18,517 bases of DNA, from positions 1-18,517 of the forward strand of contig CAZPHE010000040.1 in assembly GCA_964586315.1 (NCBI GenBank). Direction: 5' to 3'. Made by a program: the position numbers and the translations under genes. The notes beneath the pieces were generated by a model. The model was not told where the DNA came from. It did not search any database and saw only the letters and a list, made by a program, of their open reading frames with translations. Positions within the stretch are counted from its first letter, which is position 1, and each line of letters opens with the position of its first letter. Of the stretch, positions 8,120 to 15,134 are shown piece after piece. The stretch is from CAZEER01 sp964586315 (GTDB lineage Bacteria > Fidelibacterota > Marinisomatia > Marinisomatales > UBA1611).

Positions 8120-9561
8120 TCAACTTTTCGGTTCTAGATCAACAACTCATAGATCGTATAATAGAAGAAGCTTATCATCTACTAAAAGAAACAGGTGTTG
8201 AAGTCCAGTGTGATGAATTAATTGAACGAATGAAAAAAGCTGGATTACCATTTAACAAAGAAAATAACCGTATTACTTTTCCAAGATCTATAGTTGAAGA
8301 AAGTATCAAATCAGCTCCAGAAACAATTAAACTTTTTGATCGAAATGGAGACCATTTTTCTACAATTGGTGGCAATCAGACCAATTTTGTTCCCGCATCA
8401 TCAGCATTAAATATTCTAGATTGGAAAACAGGTGAGCGCAGAGCAGCACAAACAGCTGATTTTATTGAATACATAAAAGTTGTAGACCAAACAAAACATA
8501 TTGCTTATCCATCTACTGCCTTTTCCACTGATGATATTCCACAGGACATAGCTGATGCATGGAGATTATATATGGTCATGGCTCATAGTGATAAACCTAT
8601 TGTTACCGGAGCTTTCACACACCATGGTGTACCTCGCATGGCACGGATGATGGAATGTTTCCGTAAGAATCAAAACGAAATGGTAGAAAAACCAATGTCC
8701 GTTTTTACCTGTTGCCCTAACAGTCCCTTGCGTTGGGGAATTGATTCAAGTCATAATCTTATCGATTGTTCAGAAAAAGGTATCATTATTGAAATTGTAC
8801 CTGTCCTTATGATCGGGTTAGCAGTTCCAGTAACTACTGTAGGCGCACTTGTAATGCAAACAGCTGAAGTATTAAGTGGAATTGTTTTTACCCAATTGAT
8901 CAGACCAGGAGCTCCTGTTATTTTTGGAGGAGCTCCTGGGGCATTTCATATGCAACTCATGAGCGCACCAATGACCGGTGTAGAGGCTTTACAATTATAT
9001 TGCGGGTATGGACAAATTGCGCAATATTTAAAGATCCCTTCCCAGGCATATATGGGGCTTGGAGATGGAAAGTTCAATGACCCTCAAGCAGGTGCAGAAA
9101 CAGCAAGCGGCGCATATTTAGCAGCATTAAGTAGAATTAATCAGGTAGCAGGTGCCGGTATGCTGGATTTTGTAAATTGTTTTAGTTTAGAAAAACTGGT
9201 CTTTGATGATGAAATATGTGGACACGTAAATCATTTTATAAGAGATATTGAAATAAAAGAAGATCTACCCATCAAACCATTCATTGATGAGGTTTTAACA
9301 GAACAACAGATTTGTACCATGGAACACACCTTAGAATATTGGCCAAAGGAACTTTATATGCCAGGACCTATGATTGATAGAACAAGCTGGCAACAATGGG
9401 AACAATTTGGAAGTAACAATTGGCAAGACCGTGCTAGAAATTTGATTCAGGAATCTTTAGATAAGTACAGCAAGGAACCGCTGGAAAAAGATCTAGATAA
9501 CGAATTACGCAGTATTATGTGCGGTAGTGATATAAAACTAGATGCATTACCAGCTATTTGA
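8116..9561 (+). CDS. Non-pyrrolysine MttB-family corrinoid methyltransferase (COG5598)
   Basis: The 481-residue protein is a trimethylamine-methyltransferase-family TIM barrel. Members transfer a methyl group from a quaternary or tertiary amine to the Co(I) of a partner corrinoid protein. Recognisable parts are the N-terminal helical segment (LLKETGVEV), the LDWKTGERR loop, SDKPIVTGAF, the TCCPNSPL stretch, IFGGAPGAFHMQ, the NDPQAGAETASG helix and FDDEICGHV. The frame has no internal stop codon, so it lacks the amber-encoded pyrrolysine of archaeal MttB. By family precedent (MtgB, MtpB, MtcB) such proteins act on quaternary amines such as glycine betaine, proline betaine or carnitine. The start overlaps the upstream stop (ATGA), with AAAGGA just before it. 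A cognate corrinoid protein and activator lie about 0.9-3.1 kb away on the other strand. The exact amine cannot be read from the sequence. Confidence 0.88.
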   Translation: MINFSVLDQQLIDRIIEEAYHLLKETGVEVQCDELIERMKKAGLPFNKENNRITFPRSIVEESIKSAPETIKLFDRNGDHFSTIGGNQTNFVPASSALNILDWKTGERRAAQTADFIEYIKVVDQTKHIAYPSTAFSTDDIPQDIADAWRLYMVMAHSDKPIVTGAFTHHGVPRMARMMECFRKNQNEMVEKPMSVFTCCPNSPLRWGIDSSHNLIDCSEKGIIIEIVPVLMIGLAVPVTTVGALVMQTAEVLSGIVFTQLIRPGAPVIFGGAPGAFHMQLMSAPMTGVEALQLYCGYGQIAQYLKIPSQAYMGLGDGKFNDPQAGAETASGAYLAALSRINQVAGAGMLDFVNCFSLEKLVFDDEICGHVNHFIRDIEIKEDLPIKPFIDEVLTEQQICTMEHTLEYWPKELYMPGPMIDRTSWQQWEQFGSNNWQDRARNLIQESLDKYSKEPLEKDLDNELRSIMCGSDIKLDALPAI

Positions 9562-9584
9562 CCAAACTCTGAGAGATATAAAAT

Positions 9585-10463
9585 ATGTCTTTTAAAAGCC
9601 TTAAACAAAGATTGTCAGAAGGTCCTGTTCTCCTTGATGGCGCCATGGGGTCGTTACTCATGGAAATGGGTCTTCATTCAGGACAACCACCTGAAGAATG
9701 GACAATTAAATATCCTGATCGCATTGGAAGAACTCACAAACTTTATCACGAAGCAGGAAGTGATATTCTTCAAACTAATACATTTGGCGCATCATATTAC
9801 AGGTTAAAAGAGTGCGGTATCGCCGAACATCATGATCTAGTTAATCAAAAAGCTGTGGAGATCTGTAGAGAATATGGTGGGGACTCACTTGTTTCTGGAG
9901 ATATTGGTCCATCTGGTCTATTACTTGAACCGCTGGGTCCTGCTACTCTAGAAGATCTAGAGAAAGCCTTTTATGACCAAGCAGTTGTCTTAGAGAAAGC
10001 AGGCGTTGATCTTTTTAGTGTAGAAACAATGATTGATATTGAAGAAGCAGTCATCGCAGTCAATGCTATAAGGAAGACCAGCAACAAGCCCATCATAGCA
10101 AATATGACCTATTCTCAAACAGGGAAAGGATATTATACTGTTATGGGAAACTCTCTTGAAGAGTGTACAAAAAAGTTTATTGATGCTGGAGCTGATATTA
10201 TCGGGACCAATTGTAATCTAGACAGTATAGAATTATATGAACTCGCAGAAGAAATATTGACACTTACAAGTCTCCCTATATCTATAAAACCTAATGCAGG
10301 TCAGCCTGTATTAAAAGGGAATACAGTGACTTATGGACAATCTGTAGAAGAGTTTGTAGATGGTATGGTAAAGATCCATGCATTAGGGATCCAAATACTT
10401 GGTGGGTGCTGTGGCAGTACACCTACATATATTAAAAATCTATCTGATCAACTAAAAAATTAG
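9585..10463 (+). CDS. Homocysteine S-methyltransferase-family protein (MetH N-terminal-module-like)
   Basis: The 292-residue protein is a stand-alone zinc thiol methyltransferase barrel of the MetH N-terminal/BHMT/MmuM family. It has LLDGAMGSLL near residues 16-25, LQTNTFGAS at 62-70, and the zinc ligands Cys210 (GTNC) and Cys275-Cys276 (GGCCGS). The NAGQPVLKG segment resembles the MetH module in particular. In MetH this module takes a methyl group from cobalamin and gives it to homocysteine, making methionine. No cobalamin- or pterin-binding domains are attached; the corrinoid protein is a separate gene. It starts 23 bases after the mttB-like gene and is the last gene of the + strand run. 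Its stop codon is one base from the stop of the convergent activator gene. A direct methyl donor such as betaine or S-methylmethionine remains possible, but the neighbours favour methylcorrinoid. Confidence 0.87.
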   Translation: MSFKSLKQRLSEGPVLLDGAMGSLLMEMGLHSGQPPEEWTIKYPDRIGRTHKLYHEAGSDILQTNTFGASYYRLKECGIAEHHDLVNQKAVEICREYGGDSLVSGDIGPSGLLLEPLGPATLEDLEKAFYDQAVVLEKAGVDLFSVETMIDIEEAVIAVNAIRKTSNKPIIANMTYSQTGKGYYTVMGNSLEECTKKFIDAGADIIGTNCNLDSIELYELAEEILTLTSLPISIKPNAGQPVLKGNTVTYGQSVEEFVDGMVKIHALGIQILGGCCGSTPTYIKNLSDQLKN

Positions 10464-10464
10464 A

Positions 10465-11982
10465 TCAATTTCTCTTTTGCGGAAAATTTACAAGCTCTGC
10501 AAATACATCTGTAAAATCTGGATGCATACTTAAATCAAGATGTTCTGTTTTTTCTCTTATTGAATAAAAGTTATTTGATCTTTGATCATTGAATAATGCT
10601 TTTTTTGCTCCCAATAGAGCCGTATTCCCAGCTGTAGTGATTTTTTTCTGAGGAAAGTTCAATAACCCTATTCGGCGAGAACTTTTTTTACTTATATAAT
10701 TCCCGAATGCTCCTGATAAATAAACTTCTGCCACATCATCCTCTGATGAATTAAGCTCTTGTAATAATAACCGTATACCCGTAGCAATTGCTCCTTTGGC
10801 TAATTGCAATTCTCTAATGTCTTTCTGCGTGATCTTTACAGGGTCTAGCACTATAATATATTCACCATCTAGAAACCGACCATCAGCCTTAATTAAACCC
10901 ATATCCAAATAAGCAGAAACAGCATCTACTAATCCACTCCCACATATCCCTCTCGGATTTTCTGAACCTAATATCTTTGGTATAATTTTATTGTTTTTAA
11001 AAGTTACCGTTGAGATCGCGCCAGTTGCAGCACGCATACCCATTGAAATCCCCGCACCTTCAAAAGCAGGACCAGCAGCTGTAGAAGCGGTCAAGATTTT
11101 TTTTCTACTTCCAACCATGATCTCTCCATTTGTACCAAGATCGACCAATACTCGGAGCTCCTCACTTTCAGATATATTTTGTACCCAGGCACCAACTAAA
11201 ATATCACTGCCAATAAAACTCCCTACTCCTGGAAGAAATTCAATTATAACATCTTGATCAAGGTCCCATTTTAACTCTGTTGGCGAATATATCTCGAGAT
11301 CATTTGAAATGGGTTCAAAAGGATGAAATCCCATAGGAGTAACATCCAATTCACAAAAAATATTATGCATTACAGTATTTCCGACAATGATCACTCTCTT
11401 TAGATTTTCTTTTGATCTTTTAGAACTTTGGAATAAATCTGTAATCATATCATATAGTTGAACCCGTATTAATTTTTTCATTTTGTTTTGCTTTTTTAAT
11501 CTTGAAGCCGTATCAATACGGGTCATAATATCACCACCAAATCGAGCCTGTGGATTTATGGCTGTTTCAACTGCCAATACTTCACCTGTATTACGATCTA
11601 CTAATTGAGCTGCTAATGTAGTTGTTCCTAGATCAATAGCAATACCAAGACCTTCCATCGGTGTAAATTGAAAATTTGTATCATCAGATAGGACATCAGA
11701 TTTCCATTGATCAAGTTCAATTATTAGATCATCATTCACTATTCCTTGACAAGCAAGTCGCCATCCATCTTTGATCTCAGGGTCATTTAGGATCTGCTTC
11801 TGTGGTTCTGTAATAGGAAGAATCCCTTCTTTGATACGAATACGACAACCACGACATCGTGCATGCCCTCCGCAAGGAAATTCAACTCCATATGTAAATA
11901 ATACATCATGAAGCTCAGATCCTTTTTCTACTTCAAAACTTTGATTTAAAGGTAGGAGTGTTATGCGAGATTTTTCTGCCAT
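10465..11982 (-). CDS. Reductive activator of corrinoid proteins ([2Fe-2S] ferredoxin + ASKHA ATPase)
   Basis: This family uses ATP to drive reduction of inactive Co(II) to Co(I) in corrinoid methyl-transfer proteins. The 505-residue protein has an N-terminal plant-type [2Fe-2S] ferredoxin with Cys37, Cys43, Cys46 and Cys78. It is followed by an ASKHA (actin/Hsp70-like) domain that starts with GIAIDLGTTT near residues 113-122 and continues with VDLGTNGE, GPAFEGAGISMG, GICGSG and LSGAFGN. The N-terminal 2Fe-2S layout matches the RACo type rather than RamA, which has C-terminal 4Fe-4S sites. It lies 59 bases downstream of the corrinoid protein gene on the same strand, so both probably share a transcript. 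No clear Shine-Dalgarno sequence precedes the ATG. It has no MetH-style reactivation domain, so this ATP route is the likely repair path for the corrinoid protein here. Confidence 0.92.
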   Translation of the reverse strand: MAEKSRITLLPLNQSFEVEKGSELHDVLFTYGVEFPCGGHARCRGCRIRIKEGILPITEPQKQILNDPEIKDGWRLACQGIVNDDLIIELDQWKSDVLSDDTNFQFTPMEGLGIAIDLGTTTLAAQLVDRNTGEVLAVETAINPQARFGGDIMTRIDTASRLKKQNKMKKLIRVQLYDMITDLFQSSKRSKENLKRVIIVGNTVMHNIFCELDVTPMGFHPFEPISNDLEIYSPTELKWDLDQDVIIEFLPGVGSFIGSDILVGAWVQNISESEELRVLVDLGTNGEIMVGSRKKILTASTAAGPAFEGAGISMGMRAATGAISTVTFKNNKIIPKILGSENPRGICGSGLVDAVSAYLDMGLIKADGRFLDGEYIIVLDPVKITQKDIRELQLAKGAIATGIRLLLQELNSSEDDVAEVYLSGAFGNYISKKSSRRIGLLNFPQKKITTAGNTALLGAKKALFNDQRSNNFYSIREKTEHLDLSMHPDFTDVFAELVNFPQKRN

Positions 11983-12041
11983 TATTACAATTTAAATACC
12001 ATTGAATAATAAACTGATTTTAAAAAATAAAATTTTATTTA

Positions 12042-12692
12042 CTAGTTATTTTTTGTGATACCAAGTAATTCTTTTGCCAACACAACACCCGCACTTGCAT
12101 TATCTTTATATCCATCCGCACCGATCTCATCAGCAAAATGTTGTGTTACAGGAGCTCCACCTACTAATATAATCACATCATCTCTCATTCCAGCATCCAT
12201 AAAAGCATCTATCGTTGTCTTCATTCCAGGCATTGTGGTAGTAAGCAATGCAGACATACATACTAATTTCGCATCATGTTCTTTGACGGCATCAATGAAT
12301 TGTTCTGGACTTACATTTGTCCCTAGATCCACCAGACGAAAACCACCTCCTTCCAATAATGCACCTAGTAAATTTTTACCAATATCATGTACATCACCTT
12401 TAACTGTTCCTGTAATAGCACAAATCGCATTATCACCTACTCCATCACCAATAAGAAGAGGTCGAATTAATCCCATTGCTCCTTTCATGGCTTTTGCTGA
12501 CATAAGTAATTGAGGAATGAAATATTCAAATCTTTCAAATCTTGCACCCACCTCATCCATAGCTCGGATCATATAATCATTAATTAAAATATGCGGATCA
12601 ATATTTTCACCTAAGGCCTGTTCCGTTATAGAGATCGCTGTCGGAGGATCCCCATTTAAAACAGCATCATGTAATTTTTTTAAATATTCCAA
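12042..12692 (-). CDS. Cobalamin-binding corrinoid methyl-carrier protein (MtbC/MtgC type)
   Basis: The 216-residue protein has the two-domain form of small methyltransferase corrinoid proteins. Residues 1-85 are the helical cap domain (LLMSAKAMKGAM, RPLL), and the rest is the B12-binding Rossmann domain. The cobalt-ligating motif DVHDIG lies at 100-105 with His102, preceded by GTVKG. The SALLTTTM stretch follows near 148-155 and VGGAPV near 176-181. It would carry methyl between the MttB-like enzyme and the homocysteine methyltransferase on the other strand. The start is TTG at 12692. An in-frame TAA lies four codons upstream with no ATG between, and the reading from TTG matches the expected family N terminus. 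No Shine-Dalgarno sequence is visible. The gene is separated from the upstream lipoprotein gene by a strong terminator, so it must have its own promoter. Confidence 0.93.
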   Translation of the reverse strand: MEYLKKLHDAVLNGDPPTAISITEQALGENIDPHILINDYMIRAMDEVGARFERFEYFIPQLLMSAKAMKGAMGLIRPLLIGDGVGDNAICAITGTVKGDVHDIGKNLLGALLEGGGFRLVDLGTNVSPEQFIDAVKEHDAKLVCMSALLTTTMPGMKTTIDAFMDAGMRDDVIILVGGAPVTQHFADEIGADGYKDNASAGVVLAKELLGITKNN

Positions 12693-12708
12693 TTGATTTT
12701 TTTAATAG

Positions 12709-12717
12709 AGTATAGCA
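12709..12717 (-). promoter_or_regulatory. Candidate extended -10 promoter for the corrinoid protein gene
   Basis: Read on the minus strand this is TGC-TATACT, an extended -10 element. It is 16 bases before the TTG start, so a transcript would begin about 10 bases from the start codon. No good -35 is visible. The terminator just upstream means a promoter must lie in this interval of roughly 60 bases, which is the main support for the call. The matching would not stand alone in such AT-rich DNA. Confidence 0.3.
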
Positions 12718-12752
12718 GTAAATGTATTAATTATTTTTTGATGATCTATAAT

Positions 12753-12778
12753 AAAAAAGGGATCCGGATCCCTTTTTT
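12753..12778. terminator. Bidirectional intrinsic terminator after the acetamidase-like gene
   Basis: A perfect 26-base palindrome: six A, GGGATCC, its complement GGATCCC, then six T. It folds as a GC-rich stem with a tiny loop, flanked by A and T runs, and so has a U-tract on either strand. Leftward it ends the acetamidase/formamidase transcript 18 bases past the stop codon at 12796 and insulates the corrinoid gene. Confidence 0.85.
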
Positions 12779-12795
12779 AGCTTAGAATTTACTTA

Positions 12796-13773
12796 TTATA
12801 ATTGATTTAAGATCGATCTAGGAAAATGCATAGTAACCAGCATATTAGGCACATCAACCACCTCAGCAATTTTCAGATCTCCAACTAAAGAACATAGCAT
12901 ATATGCATCTTCAGCTGATATTTCGTAATTATTACTTAAATGATCTACCATGTAATTCACTGCTTTTTTAGTTGCAATATCAATGGTAGTTCCAAATCCG
13001 GTGACCGCATAGTAATCATCTGTTTCATATTGAGGCTCTTCAATCGCAGGTTTATCCTTTATTACTCTTAAACGATACGTAAAGGTCATCGGTGCTTCAA
13101 TTGCCGTCCCACAAACTTCACCTAAACCTTGAACAGCATGTGCATCTCCGATTGAAAATAAAGCTCCTTTGACAAAAACAGGAAAATAGACGGTGGTCCC
13201 TTCTACTATACTCGGATCATCCATATTCCCACCATTCGCTCTAGGAGGGATAGTTGAAAGCATTTCTTCTGTATCTGGGGCTACACCCATAACGCCAGGA
13301 AAAGGCTTTAGCGGGATCCTTACTTTATCATTGAACATAGTGGTCTTATTTTTTATATCAATCTCATGAACATTTAATTTAGGATTAGGGAACCTATCCG
13401 TTAGAAAACCAAATCCACCTACAATGGCCTGCCAACCATATTCATGTAGTTCAATATCCAATAGATCAACTGCTAATATATCTCCCACTTCCGCTTCTTC
13501 AACATATACTGGACCTGTTAGCGGATGTATTGGACCAAAGTCAATATTAATAAGATCATCTAGTTTTGCATTTGAATGAAGCTGACCATCAGATGCTTCA
13601 TGTGTATCGGCCTTGATTACTGCACCAGATTTTACGGTTAATACTGGTGGTATAAGTTTACTGAACTTGTTATGTTTTTGATCCGCTGTTAATACATGAT
13701 CAGGAACAATGGCATTTTCTTGTGTACAAGAAAAAAAGATTAAAGTAAAGATCAACAAAAAATATTTATTCAT
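12796..13773 (-). CDS. Acetamidase/formamidase-family lipoprotein
   Basis: The 325-residue protein matches the FmdA/AmdA family, which hydrolyses short amides such as formamide or acetamide to the acid and ammonia. Visible are FGPIHPLTGPVYVEEAEVGD near 79-98 (including the P-L-TGP active-region motif), PPRANGGNMD near 176-185, FSIGDAHAVQGLGEVCGTAIE near 206-226 and a C-terminal helical tail. The N terminus is a lipoprotein signal peptide: a short Lys-containing start, a Leu/Ile/Phe-rich core and the lipobox FFSC with Cys16. The mature protein should therefore be lipid-anchored outside the cytoplasm, whereas well-studied members are cytoplasmic. A good Shine-Dalgarno sequence (AGGAGA) lies before the ATG. 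Terminators flank the gene on both sides, so it is probably its own unit, although any read-through from susCD would include it. The true amide substrate is unknown. Confidence 0.88.
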   Translation of the reverse strand: MNKYFLLIFTLIFFSCTQENAIVPDHVLTADQKHNKFSKLIPPVLTVKSGAVIKADTHEASDGQLHSNAKLDDLINIDFGPIHPLTGPVYVEEAEVGDILAVDLLDIELHEYGWQAIVGGFGFLTDRFPNPKLNVHEIDIKNKTTMFNDKVRIPLKPFPGVMGVAPDTEEMLSTIPPRANGGNMDDPSIVEGTTVYFPVFVKGALFSIGDAHAVQGLGEVCGTAIEAPMTFTYRLRVIKDKPAIEEPQYETDDYYAVTGFGTTIDIATKKAVNYMVDHLSNNYEISAEDAYMLCSLVGDLKIAEVVDVPNMLVTMHFPRSILNQL

Positions 13774-13801
13774 TATTTATCTCCTGTTATCATTAATAGC
13801 A

Positions 13802-13825
13802 AAAAGGCCTCTTCCGAGGCCTTTT
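13802..13825 (-). terminator. Intrinsic terminator of the susCD operon
   Basis: A 10-base-pair stem (AAAAGGCCTC with GAGGCCTTTT) closes a 4-base TTCC loop. Read leftward it ends in a T-run. It lies 23 bases beyond the susD-like stop codon at 13848 and before the lipoprotein start at 13773. Symmetric A and T flanks would let it act on both strands. Confidence 0.85.
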
Positions 13826-13847
13826 AACTTGTTTAAAAAAATAAACT

Positions 13848-15119
13848 TTAACCAGGTGTTTCTGTCTCTGGTATTGGAAAGGTCACTATAGTATCACCAT
13901 CCCGATCAAGCGGTAATTCACCTGTTTTACCATAGTGTCTCATATCAGTTAGACGATGACCTTCCAAAAATAGTGAATACCGCTTTTCATGTAAAACACG
14001 ATCAACAGCATTACTCGCATCCGTTCCTGTATATTCAGCTGCACCAGCTGCAGTGCGAATAGCATTCATAATTGACTCTGCTGATGCATAGTCGCCATTA
14101 CCAATATGTACTTCTGCCTGAAGAAGCTGTAGTTCAACAGCTCTCATTATTGGTACAGGATCATATGAACTGTTATATAGAGTTGGAGCAAGATAGCTTT
14201 GTAAACCATCGTATGTAATAGTATCTGAACGTACTAAAACGTTATTTGTCATTCTAGTATCACCTTCATGCGCATCTGTTAAGAAAGAAGGATGTACCAT
14301 TAACTTTAATGTTGCTGCACTTGGATCTTCAAACATTTGATTATCCACATCATTGGCACCAGAACTAAATACATGATAAACACCAGCGTCATGATCTCCA
14401 CCATTCATCCATGCATCAACTGAGGTTAAAGCAGTTTGAGCTACGCTCCAATCATCTTGGAGAACCGCAACCCTTGCTCTTAATCCACGATTGAAATGAA
14501 CAAATGTTGAAGGGGTATTAAAACCATCAAAACCACTTGAAAGTGAAAATGTAAAAGCACTTCCAGCTGAATTAAGATTACTTAGCCCAGCATCAAGAAG
14601 ACTCACAACTTCAGTTAAAACTTCAGCCTTTGATGCAGTAGGAGCAATGATATCACCATCGTAGTTCGTTCGAGCACCATTGGTATCAGTAAGGTTTAAA
14701 ATACGCATCAAACAATAAGCATTAATTGTCTGTGCAAATCCTTTTGCCCCATTATCTGCTTCTGAACTATTTAATATAGTTTGACAGTTTGAGATAACTT
14801 TGTAGTTAGCTGCCCATGGCGTGTAACATAGAAACCCACCTGGATCAATCGGTCCACGAAGTAATTCACCTGTGTACCTTGGATCTGCAGGTTCAAGATA
14901 ATATGCTTCGCGCCCAACAACTAACATATCTCTGATATAAACGCCGAATCCCGAACGCATTTGAGCTTCAGCTCCTGTGATCAATGATTGAATCGTTGCA
15001 GTATCATCAGTTGGATTATTTGGATCTGGAAAATCCAGATCTTCACACCCTGACCAAAACAGTACTAATACCACTGGCAGGATTTTCATTATTGTATTTC
15101 TATTTATTGTTTTCATCAT
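13848..15119 (-). CDS. SusD/RagB-family outer-membrane nutrient-binding lipoprotein
   Basis: SusD-like proteins cap SusC-type TonB-dependent channels on the cell surface and capture substrate. The 423-residue protein has a lipoprotein signal peptide ending in LFWSGC with Cys25, followed by the usual DLDFPDPNNPT start. The helical TPR-like core includes AVELQLLQAEVHIGNGDY near 330-347, then NAIRTAAG. The C-terminal signature is LHEKRYSLFLEGHRLTDMRHYG, with a FPIPETE end, so the protein is complete although shorter than most SusD proteins. GGAGG precedes the ATG at 15119; a second ATG at 15116 is equally spaced from it. It follows susC by 15 bases in the same transcript. SusC/SusD pairs import glycans, peptides or other polymers; nothing here fixes the substrate, and no glycosidase genes are nearby. 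Confidence 0.92.
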   Translation of the reverse strand: MMKTINRNTIMKILPVVLVLFWSGCEDLDFPDPNNPTDDTATIQSLITGAEAQMRSGFGVYIRDMLVVGREAYYLEPADPRYTGELLRGPIDPGGFLCYTPWAANYKVISNCQTILNSSEADNGAKGFAQTINAYCLMRILNLTDTNGARTNYDGDIIAPTASKAEVLTEVVSLLDAGLSNLNSAGSAFTFSLSSGFDGFNTPSTFVHFNRGLRARVAVLQDDWSVAQTALTSVDAWMNGGDHDAGVYHVFSSGANDVDNQMFEDPSAATLKLMVHPSFLTDAHEGDTRMTNNVLVRSDTITYDGLQSYLAPTLYNSSYDPVPIMRAVELQLLQAEVHIGNGDYASAESIMNAIRTAAGAAEYTGTDASNAVDRVLHEKRYSLFLEGHRLTDMRHYGKTGELPLDRDGDTIVTFPIPETETPG

Positions 15120-15134
15120 TAATTCCTCCCCGGA

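Noticed and set aside
8116..9561. Pyrrolysine-containing trimethylamine methyltransferase
   Set aside because: The reading frame has no internal amber or other stop codon, so this is the non-pyrrolysine branch of the MttB family; trimethylamine itself is not the best guess.
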